From positions 186,001-250,000 of the forward strand of contig NZ_JAJAGO010000005.1 of NCBI RefSeq assembly GCF_025165795.1: 64,000 nucleotides of DNA. Reading direction: 5' to 3'. Origin of the DNA: Streptomyces gossypii. Its GTDB lineage: Bacteria; Actinomycetota; Actinomycetes; Streptomycetales; Streptomycetaceae. Below the pieces are notes generated by a model that saw only the letters and a program-made list of their open reading frames with translations, was not told where the DNA came from and did not search any database. A program made the position numbers and the translations under genes. Below are positions 43,171 to 52,812 of the stretch, in pieces (positions within the stretch are counted from its first letter, which is position 1; every line of letters starts with the position of its first letter).

Positions 43171-46100
43171 TGGGGTCCGTTCTCTCCGTCGTCTTCCTGG
43201 GCGATGCCGTCGCGACGGTCATGACCAGTCGCGTCCTCGGATGGTTGCGTGTGTGGTTGGGCGTGTGGTCGGGCGTCGCTCTGCAACGGTCGGCCCGTGA
43301 TGCCGAGGGCTTCGGTGATCTCGTCGATGCGCCAGTCGGCAGCGGGCCGCACGCTCCAGCCGGCCGCGCGAAACGCCTTGTCACGGTCCGCGGCCTCCGG
43401 GTCGTCGTCCTGCCCGGCCTCCGGACGCGGTGCCGACACGACCGCGACACGCGTGGCAGGCCAGGCGAGTTCGGCCATCCACCCGCCCCGGACGTCCAGC
43501 TCGTACCCGACCTCGGGTGGCGGCACGTCACCGTGGTTGGCGAGGGCTTCGGCGAGCTCGGCGAGACCCGGTTCGTCGGGGTCGAGCAGGTCCAGGGCCT
43601 CGACCCAGGCGCTGTCGCGCGGCGGCCGTCCCCCGGACGGCTGCGGCTGCGCGACCGGCAGCGAGGGTGACGGCTCCGGTGTGACGATCTCCGTCCGCAC
43701 GGAAAGGAGCACGCCGCCCCCGCCGGCGACCGCGAGCCTCTCCGTCGCGAAGTGTTCCAGCCCGGAGACCGCGAGCTGGACGCCGTCCCCGCCGCCGTGA
43801 TCGAGGAACTGCAGCACGTTGCTCCAGTACAGCCACGCCTGCCAGCGCCGTTTGTGCGCGTCCTCGTCCGCGCGTGCCGCCGTGGTGTCGTCCAGCAGCA
43901 CCAGCCCCGTCCACACCGGCGGCTTCTCCCGGCCGTCGGCCGCGCACACCAGCAGGCACCCTGACGCGTCCGACGCGGTCAGCACCTGCACCCGCCCCGC
44001 CGCTCCGGAGGCGTCCTCGGGCACGCGGCCGCGCAGGGCGGCAGCGATCTGATCGCCCACGGAGCCGGGAGCCGGCCGCCCTCCGCGTCCGCGCGCCTTG
44101 GCGAGCCCGGCGAGCGCGGCCTCGGCCCGCCACTGCCAGCGTTCGGCGTCCGGCTGCCGCAGGTAGGCGAGCAGCAGGTCGGCCGGGTTCACCCACACCG
44201 TCTCCGGCAGTTCGCCCGGCAGACCCCCGCGCACCCGGCTGTAGTAGGCGCGCGCATCGGCCACGCCCTGCTCCCTGTACGGCCGCCACACCGGGTCGGC
44301 GGGCCCTGCGCCCGCGTAGCCGGTGTCGCGCACCCGCCGCTGCCACTCGCGGACGTCGGGGTAGGTGAGCTGGAAGACGCGGAGCCCGTCGGCCCGCAAC
44401 CGGGTCCGCTTCTCCGCGTCGGAGGCGACCCGGTTGTGCTCGGGTGCCGCGTGGTAGGCGTAGCCGTCGAGATAGAGGGCGACGCGGGGGCCGGGAGCGT
44501 CGACGCGTTCGAACAGCACGTCCGGGCGGGTGCCGTCGAACGCCCGCTGCTGGGAGACGCGCCAGCTGAGCGTCGTCCCGTCGGAGGCCGTGAGCCGCAG
44601 GTCGAGGACGTGTGTGCCGGTGGGAGTGATGTACGTGTCCGCGGTGGCCCGGCTGTCCGGCAGTTGAGCCCACTCCCGGAGTGTGTCGAGGAACATCACC
44701 TCCAGGTCGCTTTCGGCCTGTGCCTCCATCGGGATGTGCTGCGTGGTGGCCACCTCTGCGGTGTCCCACCGTTCGCCGTCCGTGCCCAGCAGCTCGTCCA
44801 GCATCTGCCGGACCTCCTGGCGGCTGACCTTGTCGTACAGCGCCGGGCGGACCCCGCGCAGCAGGCAGCGGTGGCAGCCGTCGAGACCCTTCTCGCGGCA
44901 TTCGCACCCCTCGATGACCTCGCGGGCCTTCAGCAGCACCTCCTTGAACCCGCTGGGCGAGGCGAGCCGGTGGAGGTACCCGGTGCCGCCGGGCAGCCGG
45001 TCGTACACCACCAGGAAGCGGCGCGGCCAGTCCGATCCGGCCTCCGGCATCGACGCCGTCGTGATCTCCAGGTGGTCGGGGTCGCCGCCGTAGCGGGCGG
45101 CGATGCCCGCGAACAGGGCGGCGGTGAAGGAGGCCATGCGCTCGGTCACGCGGGAGACCGAGGCGGGCAGCAGTATGCGCACGGCCTCCGTCGTCAGTTC
45201 GTGGGCCAGCAGCAGTGGGACGTCCTGCCCGGCGCCCTGCTCCTCGCCGCCGCCGCGCAGCCGCCGCCGGGGGCACCACAGCTGGTGGTGGGCGCTCGCT
45301 CGTGTCGACCGGGCGAGGGATTCGCTCAGCGCGTGCTGCGGCTGGTCGGCGACCGGACGCCCGTCGGCGGTGGCGCCGCCGCAACTGGTGCACACGTAGA
45401 ACGGATTGAGACGCACGTCGTCGCCCGCGAGCGGCACCGTGCTGCTGCCGTCCTGCCGGTCGACGCCGAGGTTGAGTGTCCGCACCACGGCCCGGCGGGT
45501 GAAGTCGGCGCCGAACACCGCACTGGTGTGCCGCCACGATCCGGGCGCCAGGTGCTTCGGGTCGATGTCGACGGCGTCCAGCACCGCATACGTCTTCCGG
45601 ACCCGCTCGTCCCGGTCGTCCCGCACCCGGGCGTCGTCCCGCTTGTCGCGCGCGAAGACCCGCTTGGGCTGCAGTACGTACTGGACACATCCGGCGTCCG
45701 CGATCTCCCGCGACCCGCACCGCGGACAAGGCGAGGTGTCCTCCTGCGCGTTCTCCGTGCGCACGAAGCCGCACCCCGGGCACAGCCGCCACAGCCTCCA
45801 GGCGCGCCGCTCGGGACTGCCGACGTCCAGCGCCCGCACGACGTGTTTGTAGCCGCCCACATAAAAGCTGTTGCCCGGCGCCAGCTCGGTCAGTGCCAGC
45901 TTGCGGGACCGCTCATAGTCCCGCACCTCGCTGCGGTAGGTCGGCTCCCCGCCCTCCTCGGCCATCTCCTTCCAGTAGAGCGTGCCCTCCAGGTGGGTGA
46001 CGCTGTCGGTCAGGCTGTAGTTGGGCAGCAGCCCCAGATCCACCAGCGCTCCGTTTGCGGCGGCGCGGCTGAGCGTGCCCAGCAGCCCGCCGGTGACGCG

Positions 46101-49100
46101 CCGTTCGGCGAGCAGCTCCCTGCGCTCGGCGCCCTGCTCCCGGTCCTCGGGCACCAGCTGGTCCACCGCCTCGTCGATGGCCGCGATACGCCGGCGGAGC
46201 TCCTCCCGGCGTGCCGTCCAGTCCTCCTCCGCGTCCGCCAGCGCCCGCGCGATGCCCTCGGCCGCGTAGACCCGTAGCTCCTCGGCCGCGTGCTCGGACA
46301 CCCCGCCGTCGTCGCCCCCGTCGCGGGCGGCGGGGAACAGCGCCAGGAACCTTGCCACCAGGCGGGCGCCGTGGGTCAGCGCCGCGTCGCTCAGGTCGCG
46401 GACCCAGCCCGTCGACCCGAACAGCGCCGACGCCAGACGCGGCGCGGGCATCAGCGTCTCGCCGTCCGCGGTGGTCAGAGCGCCGCGTGCGGCAAGGTCC
46501 AGCAGGTGCGCGGTGTACTGGCGGCGCAGGATCTCCACCGCCGACAGATAGCAGCCCGGCGGCACGATGTCCCCGGCGATCATCTCCGCCGGGTCGTCCA
46601 GGTAGTACCGGTCGCGGGCCTGCCGCCCGCCGAAGGCCACCACCAGCGCGTTGCCGGTCTTCCGCCCGGCACGCCCGGCGCGCTGCACGTAGTTGGCCGG
46701 CCCCTTCGGCAGCGAGCCGAGCAGCACCGCCGACAGGTCGCCGATGTCGATACCGAGTTCCAGGGTCGGCGTGCAGGACAGCACGTTGGGGTCCGTGTAG
46801 TGCGTGCCCGCCCGGAACGTGCGCTCCACCGACTCCCGTTCGGGACGGGTGAGCATGCCGGTGTGCTCGGCCGTCACCACCCGGTACGTGCCGCCCGTCA
46901 GGTACAGCCGCCGGTAGTAGTCGCCCCGGTAGTCCCGCTCCAGCCTGCTGCCGAAGCTGCCGCTGCCCGAACCCGTCGAAGCCGCGCCGTCCTGCGGCGG
47001 CGTCAGGAACCCCTTGCACCGGTAGCGGGGGCACGGATGCCCGTACCAGCGAGTGCGCCGCTCGGGTGCGACGACCTGCTGCCAGCCGCAGTCCTCGCAC
47101 GCCACGAACGCCTTGTTGACGACCGCGTCGTCCAGCAGCCGCACTTCGATATGGCCCGGCTGGAGCCCGTACACCCGAGTCGTGCGGTCCTGCGCGGTGC
47201 GCGCCGCGAGCAGGTCCTCCTCCGCGAGGACGGGCAGCAGCCGGCGCAGATACTCCGTCGCGCCCGCGTCGTCGAGGCCCAGGCAGCGGCGCGTCCAGTC
47301 CTGGTACCAGGCGCCCCGGCCGGCCACCGAGTCGAAGCGGCTCTTCTCCTTGACGCCGTCGAGCAGGAACCGCGGCGGTGCCACATACCCCTCGGGGAAG
47401 GCGGGCATGCCCGGAGGGCGGCCGCCGGAGATCAGGTACTGATTGACGCCCGCCTCCTTGATCCACGTCTCCAGCCAGCGGTGCCGCACCGCGCCGCGTA
47501 ACCGCATCCGCTCCAGCACCCCGCGCACGAAGGCCAGGTAGCGGTCGACCGACGGCAGGGAGTCACCCGTCACCAGCTGCCCGGGCAGCTGCAGGTGGAC
47601 GTCTCGCGCCAGAGAGGCGATCCGCGCCGGGTTCTCGATCACCACCTCCGCCGCTGTCGTGCGCGTCAGCTCCAGGGTGCGGCCCAGCCGCGAGCGCAGC
47701 CCGAACTCCATCACCGTCGCGAAGGCGAGCCGTTCCCCGATCAGCTTCCAGGTGGCCGCGTTCCCGGTGCCCCGCCCGGACAGCAGGCGGTCCACCCCCG
47801 CCTCGTCGTGCAGGTCGGGCGGCACCACGGCCGCGAGCGCCTGCGCGTCGTCGACGGAGTCCAGCACGTTGCCGATCAGGTCGTTCAGCCGCAGCGGCTC
47901 GTTGCCGGCGCCCAACTCGTGTGCCAGCAGGGACCGCAGCGAGAACTTGTACGACGCGTTCGCCACATAGCCCGCACGGTGCGCCGCGTCCTGCGTCGAG
48001 TCGTTGAAGAGCAGTGTCTTGCGCTCCTCGGGCGCCAGCGCGATCTCGTGCCCGCCGGTGAACAGCTGTGTCACCGCGGCAGAGGCCAGCGCGGCCAGCG
48101 CGGTACCGAGGAAGCGGATGCCGTTGTCGGTGGCGCAGGCCGGACACCGGTCGTCCATCGCTGACCGGTCGGCCGTCTTCTTCTCCAGGATGGCGCGGGC
48201 GAACCAGGCGTCCTGCAGATCCTCCGCGTCCTCGGCTACCGGCATCCTGTACGTACTCTGGGCCCCGTCCAGCACCACCACCGACATCGGGTCCACCCCG
48301 CCCGCCGCCGGCCTGCCGCTCCCGCCGGTGAGCGCGCCTGGGGCGTGTTTCCCGGATTGCCGCGGATCAGCCCGCGGCGTCTGGTGCCGTGCCTCGCAAG
48401 GCGGAGGGTCGTCCTCATACTGGGCGTATTCGGACGGGCCCGACAACGCAGCGAGGCGCGGTGCCAGGCGTTGCGGGCCCGCGGCGATCCGGGAAACACG
48501 CCCCAACGCCTCCCGGGCCTCGGCCGGGGTCGCGGAGATGAAGTACCGCAGCCGCCGCTTGTCACGGCCGACGCCCGCCCGCCAGATCTTCTGCGGGTTG
48601 GTCTCCAGCTTCTGCGGATCGGCCTCCGGAGAAAGCGCCGCCCACCCCGAACGCCCGCACGTACGGCAGTAGACCGCGGGCAGGAACGCCTGCGCCGACC
48701 GCCGTACGGTGTCCGAGCCGGGCAGCGGATCGGGCCGCCGCGCATCCCCGGATGGCCAGTCACCGCTCTCGTCCTCCGCGGAGGGCGCCGACTGGAGTGC
48801 CGCGGTGCGCGCCGTCGTCCGCTCGTCCTCGTACCAGCGGAACTCCGGCACCCCGCTGACCCCGGAGAGCACCCGGCTCACGGGCCGTACCCATAAGTGC
48901 GCCTCGATGTGCACCAGCGGACGCGGGCGCCGCTCGGTCGATTCCGGGTCGCGCGCCGACGCCAGCAGCGCCACGAACCGGGACAGCGCCTCCAGCGCCA
49001 GCCGCGGGTTCTCCTTCGCGGTACGCGCCCACGCGTAGCCGAACCGCGCCATGCGGTCCCGCAGCCCCCACTCGTCGAGCGGGTCGCCGCCCAGCAGCGC

Positions 49101-50219
49101 CAGCACGCCGTGCGTGAAGTCGTGCTTCTTCAGCAGCCGCCCGATCTGGAACGCGTCCAGCCCCCGGCGGCCCAGCATCGCTTCGGCCAGACCGTCCAGA
49201 TCCAGCCGGTCGGGGTCCGACTCGACACCCGGGCCGCCTGAAGCCTCGATGACCTTCCGGGGTCCCGGCGGCTCCGGCAGCTCGTAGTCCACCTCGCCGA
49301 CGAACTCGTCCGCGCTCTGCCGCCTCTCCCCGATCACCGACTCCGGGCCGAAGGGCACGCCGAAGACCTGCTCGGCGACCTGCCGGATGCCGTCCGAATC
49401 GCCGCCGCCTTCACCGAGGGTGGCGGACGTGGCGACCGGGCAGGCCGACCCGAGCGGCCGCCCCTCGCGGCTCGCGCCCACCGAGGCGCCGAGCCTGCGC
49501 AGCAGCATCGCCACATCCGTGCCCTGCGCACCGTCGTAGGTGTGGAACTCGTCCAGCACCACATACGCCGGTTCGGCACCCTCCCACAGCGGCCGGTCCT
49601 CGGCACGCTGCAGCAGCAGGTCCAGCATCTTGTAGTTGGTGACCAGCACGTCCGGTGGCGATATCCGCATCTCCTCCCGCCGGGTGAGCACCCGCCGGAA
49701 GTCGGTGTCCGGCCGGTCGCCGATGTACAGTCCCGCCGTTACCTGCGCCAACTCCGGCCGCTCCAGGTACTCCCCGATACGCCCGGCCTGGTCGGTGGCC
49801 AGCGCGTTCATCGGGTAGAGCAGCACGGCCTTCACGCCGCTGCGGCCCCGGGCCTTCTCCCGCCGGCAGTGGTCGAGCACCGGGACGAGGAACGACTCCG
49901 TCTTGCCCGAGCCGGTGCCCGTGGTCACCAGCGTCGGCTGGGCCGGGCTGTGCAGCGTGCTCAGCCGCTGCCACGCCTGGGCCTGGTGCCGGTACGGCGG
50001 AAGACCCGGATCCCACTCCAGTGCGGACCGCCACGTCTCGTCCGCCTGGTGGAAGGGCGTACGGATGCGCAGATACGGCCCCCGGAAGATGCCCGACTCC
50101 GGATCGCCGAGGAACCGCTCCAGCGCCCGCCGGGTGTCCTCGTCCGCCAGCGCGTACGTCGTCGTGAGGTACTGCATGAGACTGCCGCGCAGCTGCGCGG
50201 CGGCCAGGGTGGGCTTCAA
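43167..50219 (-). CDS. Giant DEAD-box/DUF1998 helicase with nuclease-like C-terminus, interrupted in frame
   Basis: 2350 aa. Motifs: TLVTTGTGSGKTESFLVPVL (Walker A, ~100), VVLDEFHTYDGAQG (~221), VATSATLGEG, YVQRAGRAGRKTG (motif VI, ~1177), a zinc ribbon CPGCGF...CPRC, and DUF1998 cysteines EGCECREKGLDGCHRC (~1770). Residues ~1895-1960 resemble a DUF559/Vsr-type nuclease fold (RPDVLFERV, VALYLDGYAYHA, RVFQLTYPDV), with Tyr where the usual Glu stands. Start TTG 50219 (LKPTLAAAQLRG) follows AAAGG; GTG upstream and ATG 50177 are alternatives. It combines parts like DISARM DrmA and DrmB. Bases 48340-48504 are an inverted-repeat insertion read as 55 extra codons. Confidence 0.85.
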   Translation of the reverse strand: MKPTLAAAQLRGSLMQYLTTTYALADEDTRRALERFLGDPESGIFRGPYLRIRTPFHQADETWRSALEWDPGLPPYRHQAQAWQRLSTLHSPAQPTLVTTGTGSGKTESFLVPVLDHCRREKARGRSGVKAVLLYPMNALATDQAGRIGEYLERPELAQVTAGLYIGDRPDTDFRRVLTRREEMRISPPDVLVTNYKMLDLLLQRAEDRPLWEGAEPAYVVLDEFHTYDGAQGTDVAMLLRRLGASVGASREGRPLGSACPVATSATLGEGGGDSDGIRQVAEQVFGVPFGPESVIGERRQSADEFVGEVDYELPEPPGPRKVIEASGGPGVESDPDRLDLDGLAEAMLGRRGLDAFQIGRLLKKHDFTHGVLALLGGDPLDEWGLRDRMARFGYAWARTAKENPRLALEALSRFVALLASARDPESTERRPRPLVHIEAHLWVRPVSRVLSGVSGVPEFRWYEDERTTARTAALQSAPSAEDESGDWPSGDARRPDPLPGSDTVRRSAQAFLPAVYCRTCGRSGWAALSPEADPQKLETNPQKIWRAGVGRDKRRLRYFISATPAEAREALGRVSRIAAGPQRLAPRLAALSGPSEYAQYEDDPPPCEARHQTPRADPRQSGKHAPGALTGGSGRPAAGGVDPMSVVVLDGAQSTYRMPVAEDAEDLQDAWFARAILEKKTADRSAMDDRCPACATDNGIRFLGTALAALASAAVTQLFTGGHEIALAPEERKTLLFNDSTQDAAHRAGYVANASYKFSLRSLLAHELGAGNEPLRLNDLIGNVLDSVDDAQALAAVVPPDLHDEAGVDRLLSGRGTGNAATWKLIGERLAFATVMEFGLRSRLGRTLELTRTTAAEVVIENPARIASLARDVHLQLPGQLVTGDSLPSVDRYLAFVRGVLERMRLRGAVRHRWLETWIKEAGVNQYLISGGRPPGMPAFPEGYVAPPRFLLDGVKEKSRFDSVAGRGAWYQDWTRRCLGLDDAGATEYLRRLLPVLAEEDLLAARTAQDRTTRVYGLQPGHIEVRLLDDAVVNKAFVACEDCGWQQVVAPERRTRWYGHPCPRYRCKGFLTPPQDGAASTGSGSGSFGSRLERDYRGDYYRRLYLTGGTYRVVTAEHTGMLTRPERESVERTFRAGTHYTDPNVLSCTPTLELGIDIGDLSAVLLGSLPKGPANYVQRAGRAGRKTGNALVVAFGGRQARDRYYLDDPAEMIAGDIVPPGCYLSAVEILRRQYTAHLLDLAARGALTTADGETLMPAPRLASALFGSTGWVRDLSDAALTHGARLVARFLALFPAARDGGDDGGVSEHAAEELRVYAAEGIARALADAEEDWTARREELRRRIAAIDEAVDQLVPEDREQGAERRELLAERRVTGGLLGTLSRAAANGALVDLGLLPNYSLTDSVTHLEGTLYWKEMAEEGGEPTYRSEVRDYERSRKLALTELAPGNSFYVGGYKHVVRALDVGSPERRAWRLWRLCPGCGFVRTENAQEDTSPCPRCGSREIADAGCVQYVLQPKRVFARDKRDDARVRDDRDERVRKTYAVLDAVDIDPKHLAPGSWRHTSAVFGADFTRRAVVRTLNLGVDRQDGSSTVPLAGDDVRLNPFYVCTSCGGATADGRPVADQPQHALSESLARSTRASAHHQLWCPRRRLRGGGEEQGAGQDVPLLLAHELTTEAVRILLPASVSRVTERMASFTAALFAGIAARYGGDPDHLEITTASMPEAGSDWPRRFLVVYDRLPGGTGYLHRLASPSGFKEVLLKAREVIEGCECREKGLDGCHRCLLRGVRPALYDKVSRQEVRQMLDELLGTDGERWDTAEVATTQHIPMEAQAESDLEVMFLDTLREWAQLPDSRATADTYITPTGTHVLDLRLTASDGTTLSWRVSQQRAFDGTRPDVLFERVDAPGPRVALYLDGYAYHAAPEHNRVASDAEKRTRLRADGLRVFQLTYPDVREWQRRVRDTGYAGAGPADPVWRPYREQGVADARAYYSRVRGGLPGELPETVWVNPADLLLAYLRQPDAERWQWRAEAALAGLAKARGRGGRPAPGSVGDQIAAALRGRVPEDASGAAGRVQVLTASDASGCLLVCAADGREKPPVWTGLVLLDDTTAARADEDAHKRRWQAWLYWSNVLQFLDHGGGDGVQLAVSGLEHFATERLAVAGGGGVLLSVRTEIVTPEPSPSLPVAQPQPSGGRPPRDSAWVEALDLLDPDEPGLAELAEALANHGDVPPPEVGYELDVRGGWMAELAWPATRVAVVSAPRPEAGQDDDPEAADRDKAFRAAGWSVRPAADWRIDEITEALGITGRPLQSDARPHAQPHTQPSEDATGHDRRDGIAQEDDGENGPQ
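48340..48504. mobile_element. MITE-like 165-bp inverted-repeat element inside the helicase gene
   Basis: Ends are perfect 18-bp inverted repeats GGGGCGTGTTTCCCGGAT (48340-48357) and its complement (48487-48504), extending to 26 bp with one mismatch through CCGCGG. The length is exactly 55 codons with no stop in the host frame, so the reading frame survives. No target duplication is obvious. It encodes no transposase. The inserted peptide includes GPSEYAQYEDDPPPCEARHQ, unlike the surrounding protein. Confidence 0.7.
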
Positions 50220-50375
50220 CGACGCGCCTTTCGGGGCCGGTTGGGGGGCGTACGGGATCACCAAACCTATCGCCCGTTCGGCCCCACGTGCACCGGTTTC
50301 GGCGGTGTCAGTGCTGAGTGCTGCAATGAGGTGAGTACAGATCCGATTACCCTCCGAAAGGGATCCGACCTCCGC

Positions 50376-51956
50376 ATGGCCGCCTCGCCCTCTCCTCCGT
50401 TCAACCGACGTGTCCGCGTCCTTGTCGAGGTCGTCGATGACGACGACGAGGAGGCACTTGCCAGGGAGCTGCTCGGCGCCGAAGGCTGGCTGGTGCGCGA
50501 CGCCTCGGCGTCGGAGGCCGACCCCATCGGCGAGCGCCGTCGTGGCTTCGTCGTCGAAGTGAGAATGCAGGGAGCTCGGAGAGGAGCACGTCGGGCTGCC
50601 GAGAAGCGCGTCGCACGGGTGGCCGAACGGGCCAAGCTCGCGCTGTGGGTACGCCAGGCCCTCGTGCTGGAGCCCCCGCATCAGCGCCGGACTGCGTATG
50701 AGGTCCGGCTGAGTCCGCCCGACGAAGGGCGCTTCCTCGCGCGTTGGACCTTGCGCGCGGCACGCTGGCTGGGCGGAGCCCAAGGGCAGCGCTCCATCAC
50801 CAGACCCGGTACTCCGGACAAGCAAGCCGCGCGCAGCGAACTGGCGAACAGCCCGCTCAAGGGCAGCCGTCCGTTCAATCAGGAAGCCGAGTTCCTGCAC
50901 GGCCCCGCCGACGTCGCCGACGATGAGCCGGACACCTCGCAGGACACCCGCCCGGAGACGGCGGGGGCGGACGGCTTTCTCGCCCTGTGTCTCTCGATCG
51001 CGGCCTTCGTCGGCACTTTCATGGTGGGCCTGGCGTGTGGCGGCGTCTTCCACCAGTGGGATTCGCCTTGGCGCTGGGCCCTGCTGGCACCGACGGCGCT
51101 GCTCAGCGGCCCCATGGGCTCGGTGTTCGGCGCATATGCGACGCGACGCAGCGCTCGGCTGGCAGCGGGCGCCGGAGGCGCCGCAGCGTCGTTCGCCTTC
51201 GGCTACATGCTGCTTTCGGCCAGCCCGGTCGATGACGGTGACGTGCTGGTGTTCCTGCCCCTCTCGTTTCTGGGCGGAGGAATTGCTGTGTGGATGCTCT
51301 TCGGCATCTGGCAGGCCATAGCCCACTCGTGGTTCAGCCGCAACGCCCACTGGTTGGTCCCGGCTCTGGTCGTGCCCGTCCCCCTCGTCCTGATGTGGTT
51401 CGGCAAGGTTCTTTTCGCCGTATATCTGGACTATGTCTTTGGCATCCCGGCCGGTGCGGTGCCGCTCCCGCAGTGGTCGTTGTTTCTTGTGACGCTCAGA
51501 CCGGTCGGTGTGGCGACCGGCTGCGCCCTGTTCTTTCTCGCTGTGGCGGGCTGGGCCCGGTACACCTACCTGAGCGGGCCTGGCGACAGGATGCCTTCCC
51601 TGTTCCTTCCGCTGCTGACGCTCCTGTACGTGATCACCGCGCTGTCCTTCGGATTGCTCGCGGTCGGTGAAGCGGCGTACGACACCGCGGAAGCGGTCCA
51701 GCAAGGAAAGCAGCCTGCTGCGTACTTCGGCCTGGACCCAGCGCTGATGTGCGTGCGGCCGCTCGGAGACGAGCTGTCCGTGTACAACGGTCCGCTGTCC
51801 ACCGATCGTCCCGTGTTGACCTTCGGCAGCGCGGGCGACCGCGTCTGGCTGTGGGGGCCGCAAGAGTCGTCGGGTGCGGAGGATCGGTGGGCGGCGTCGA
51901 GCGTCCGGCTTGAGGATGTCTCACTGACGGCGCCGAAGCACGATGGTGGCTGCTGA
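50376..51956 (+). CDS. Multi-pass membrane protein of unknown function
   Basis: 526 aa. Residues 1-190 are soluble with a strand-rich opening (RRVRVLVEVVDDDDEEALAR) and many Arg/Ala; about seven membrane helices follow (first GFLALCLSIAAFVGTFMVGL), ending in a soluble tail. No family recognised. ATG 50376 lacks a good ribosome site; GTG 50331 in frame is an alternative. Divergent from the giant helicase with a 156-bp gap. Confidence 0.65.
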   Translation: MAASPSPPFNRRVRVLVEVVDDDDEEALARELLGAEGWLVRDASASEADPIGERRRGFVVEVRMQGARRGARRAAEKRVARVAERAKLALWVRQALVLEPPHQRRTAYEVRLSPPDEGRFLARWTLRAARWLGGAQGQRSITRPGTPDKQAARSELANSPLKGSRPFNQEAEFLHGPADVADDEPDTSQDTRPETAGADGFLALCLSIAAFVGTFMVGLACGGVFHQWDSPWRWALLAPTALLSGPMGSVFGAYATRRSARLAAGAGGAAASFAFGYMLLSASPVDDGDVLVFLPLSFLGGGIAVWMLFGIWQAIAHSWFSRNAHWLVPALVVPVPLVLMWFGKVLFAVYLDYVFGIPAGAVPLPQWSLFLVTLRPVGVATGCALFFLAVAGWARYTYLSGPGDRMPSLFLPLLTLLYVITALSFGLLAVGEAAYDTAEAVQQGKQPAAYFGLDPALMCVRPLGDELSVYNGPLSTDRPVLTFGSAGDRVWLWGPQESSGAEDRWAASSVRLEDVSLTAPKHDGGC

Positions 51957-51967
51957 CTCGGGCGACG

Positions 51968-52456
51968 TCACCACGGGCCCGGCCATCCGCCGCCCTGCGC
52001 AGCCGCCGAGACTTCTGCCCAGACGGTCTTGCCCGGCCCCGACAGGCGATCGTGCACGCCCCACGCGTCGCTCAGTGCGGCGACGAGCAGCAGGCCACGG
52101 CCGGATTCGGATTCGTCGTCCGGCAGGTCGAGGAGGCGCGGGTCGGGGCGGCGTTCGGTGCGGGTGTCGCTCACCTCGACGCGGACGCGGTCGGCCGCGC
52201 GGGTGAGGCGGAGATGGAAGTCGCGGCCCGGTACGTGACCGTGGCTGACGGCGTTGGCGGAGAGCTCGGCTGCGAGAAGGGTGACGGTCTCGTTGACCGG
52301 GCTGTCGTACGGGTGCCCCCACGCGTCGAGCCGGTTGGAGACGAGCCGCCGTGCGAGGCGGGCGCCGCGCCGCGTCGAGGTGAAGGCCATGGCGAACTCG
52401 CACACGGGCGAGGTGATCTGGTCGGTGTCCACGGCGGAAAGCCTGGTGCCGCGCAC
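51968..52456 (-). CDS. RsbW-like ATP-binding protein (HATPase_c_2)
   Basis: 162 aa. Serine-kinase/anti-sigma fold: N-box in LLAAELSANAVSHG, then RVEVSDTRTERRPDPRLLD and ESGRGLLLVAALSDAWGVHD. Streptomyces have many small ATPases of this type, often near XRE/DUF397 pairs such as 58127-59139. GTG 52456 is assumed; a later GTG (codon 9) is possible. Confidence 0.85.
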   Translation of the reverse strand: MRGTRLSAVDTDQITSPVCEFAMAFTSTRRGARLARRLVSNRLDAWGHPYDSPVNETVTLLAAELSANAVSHGHVPGRDFHLRLTRAADRVRVEVSDTRTERRPDPRLLDLPDDESESGRGLLLVAALSDAWGVHDRLSGPGKTVWAEVSAAAQGGGWPGPW

Positions 52457-52514
52457 ACCCTGATAACTACCCGACGCGGTTGTACGGCGACTCTCTGTAC
52501 ATTTTCTCAGGTTC

Positions 52515-52642
52515 AGGCGTCCAGGTCAGCCAGGAAGTCGCCGTAGGAACGGTTGGTGCCGACCGGCGAGGCGAGCCTCCTGGGGAAGGCGTCCGGGAAG
52601 AGAAGCAGCCACGCTTCCGATTCCCACGCGGCGAGCGCGAAG
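52515..52642 (-). pseudogene. Degraded copy of the TOPRIM-like gene at 54830
   Basis: 52515-52574 matches 54839-54898 and 52582-52642 matches about 55058-55118, nearly base for base. About 160 bases between them are deleted. Translation joins FALAAWESEAWLLLFPDAF to LASPVGTNRSYGDFLADLDA. The N-terminal half is gone. The remaining sequence of the 356-bp gap shows nothing recognisable. Confidence 0.8.
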
Positions 52643-52812
52643 GCCACACGACCGAAACTGCTCGGTCGGGGAACGAGCGGGGACACGAACACGGAGGGCA
52701 TGGGTGACGACCGCGCGTGCACGCCCGTCACCCAGCACGGCATCGATGTCGTCGTTGCCGGGGCCACCGCAGAGCACTTTGTGATCCTCCTCGCCCTGGG
52801 GACGCGGCGGCG

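Noticed and set aside
50220..51863. Open frame extending the giant helicase about 1.6 kb upstream on the minus strand
   Set aside because: It is antisense to the membrane-protein gene, low-complexity, and has no start; the conserved helicase N-terminus begins near 50219.
52643..52812. GGPGNDDIDAVLGDG-like translation (minus strand) as an RTX repeat fragment
   Set aside because: Only one partial nonapeptide in a gap with no coding support; most likely chance.
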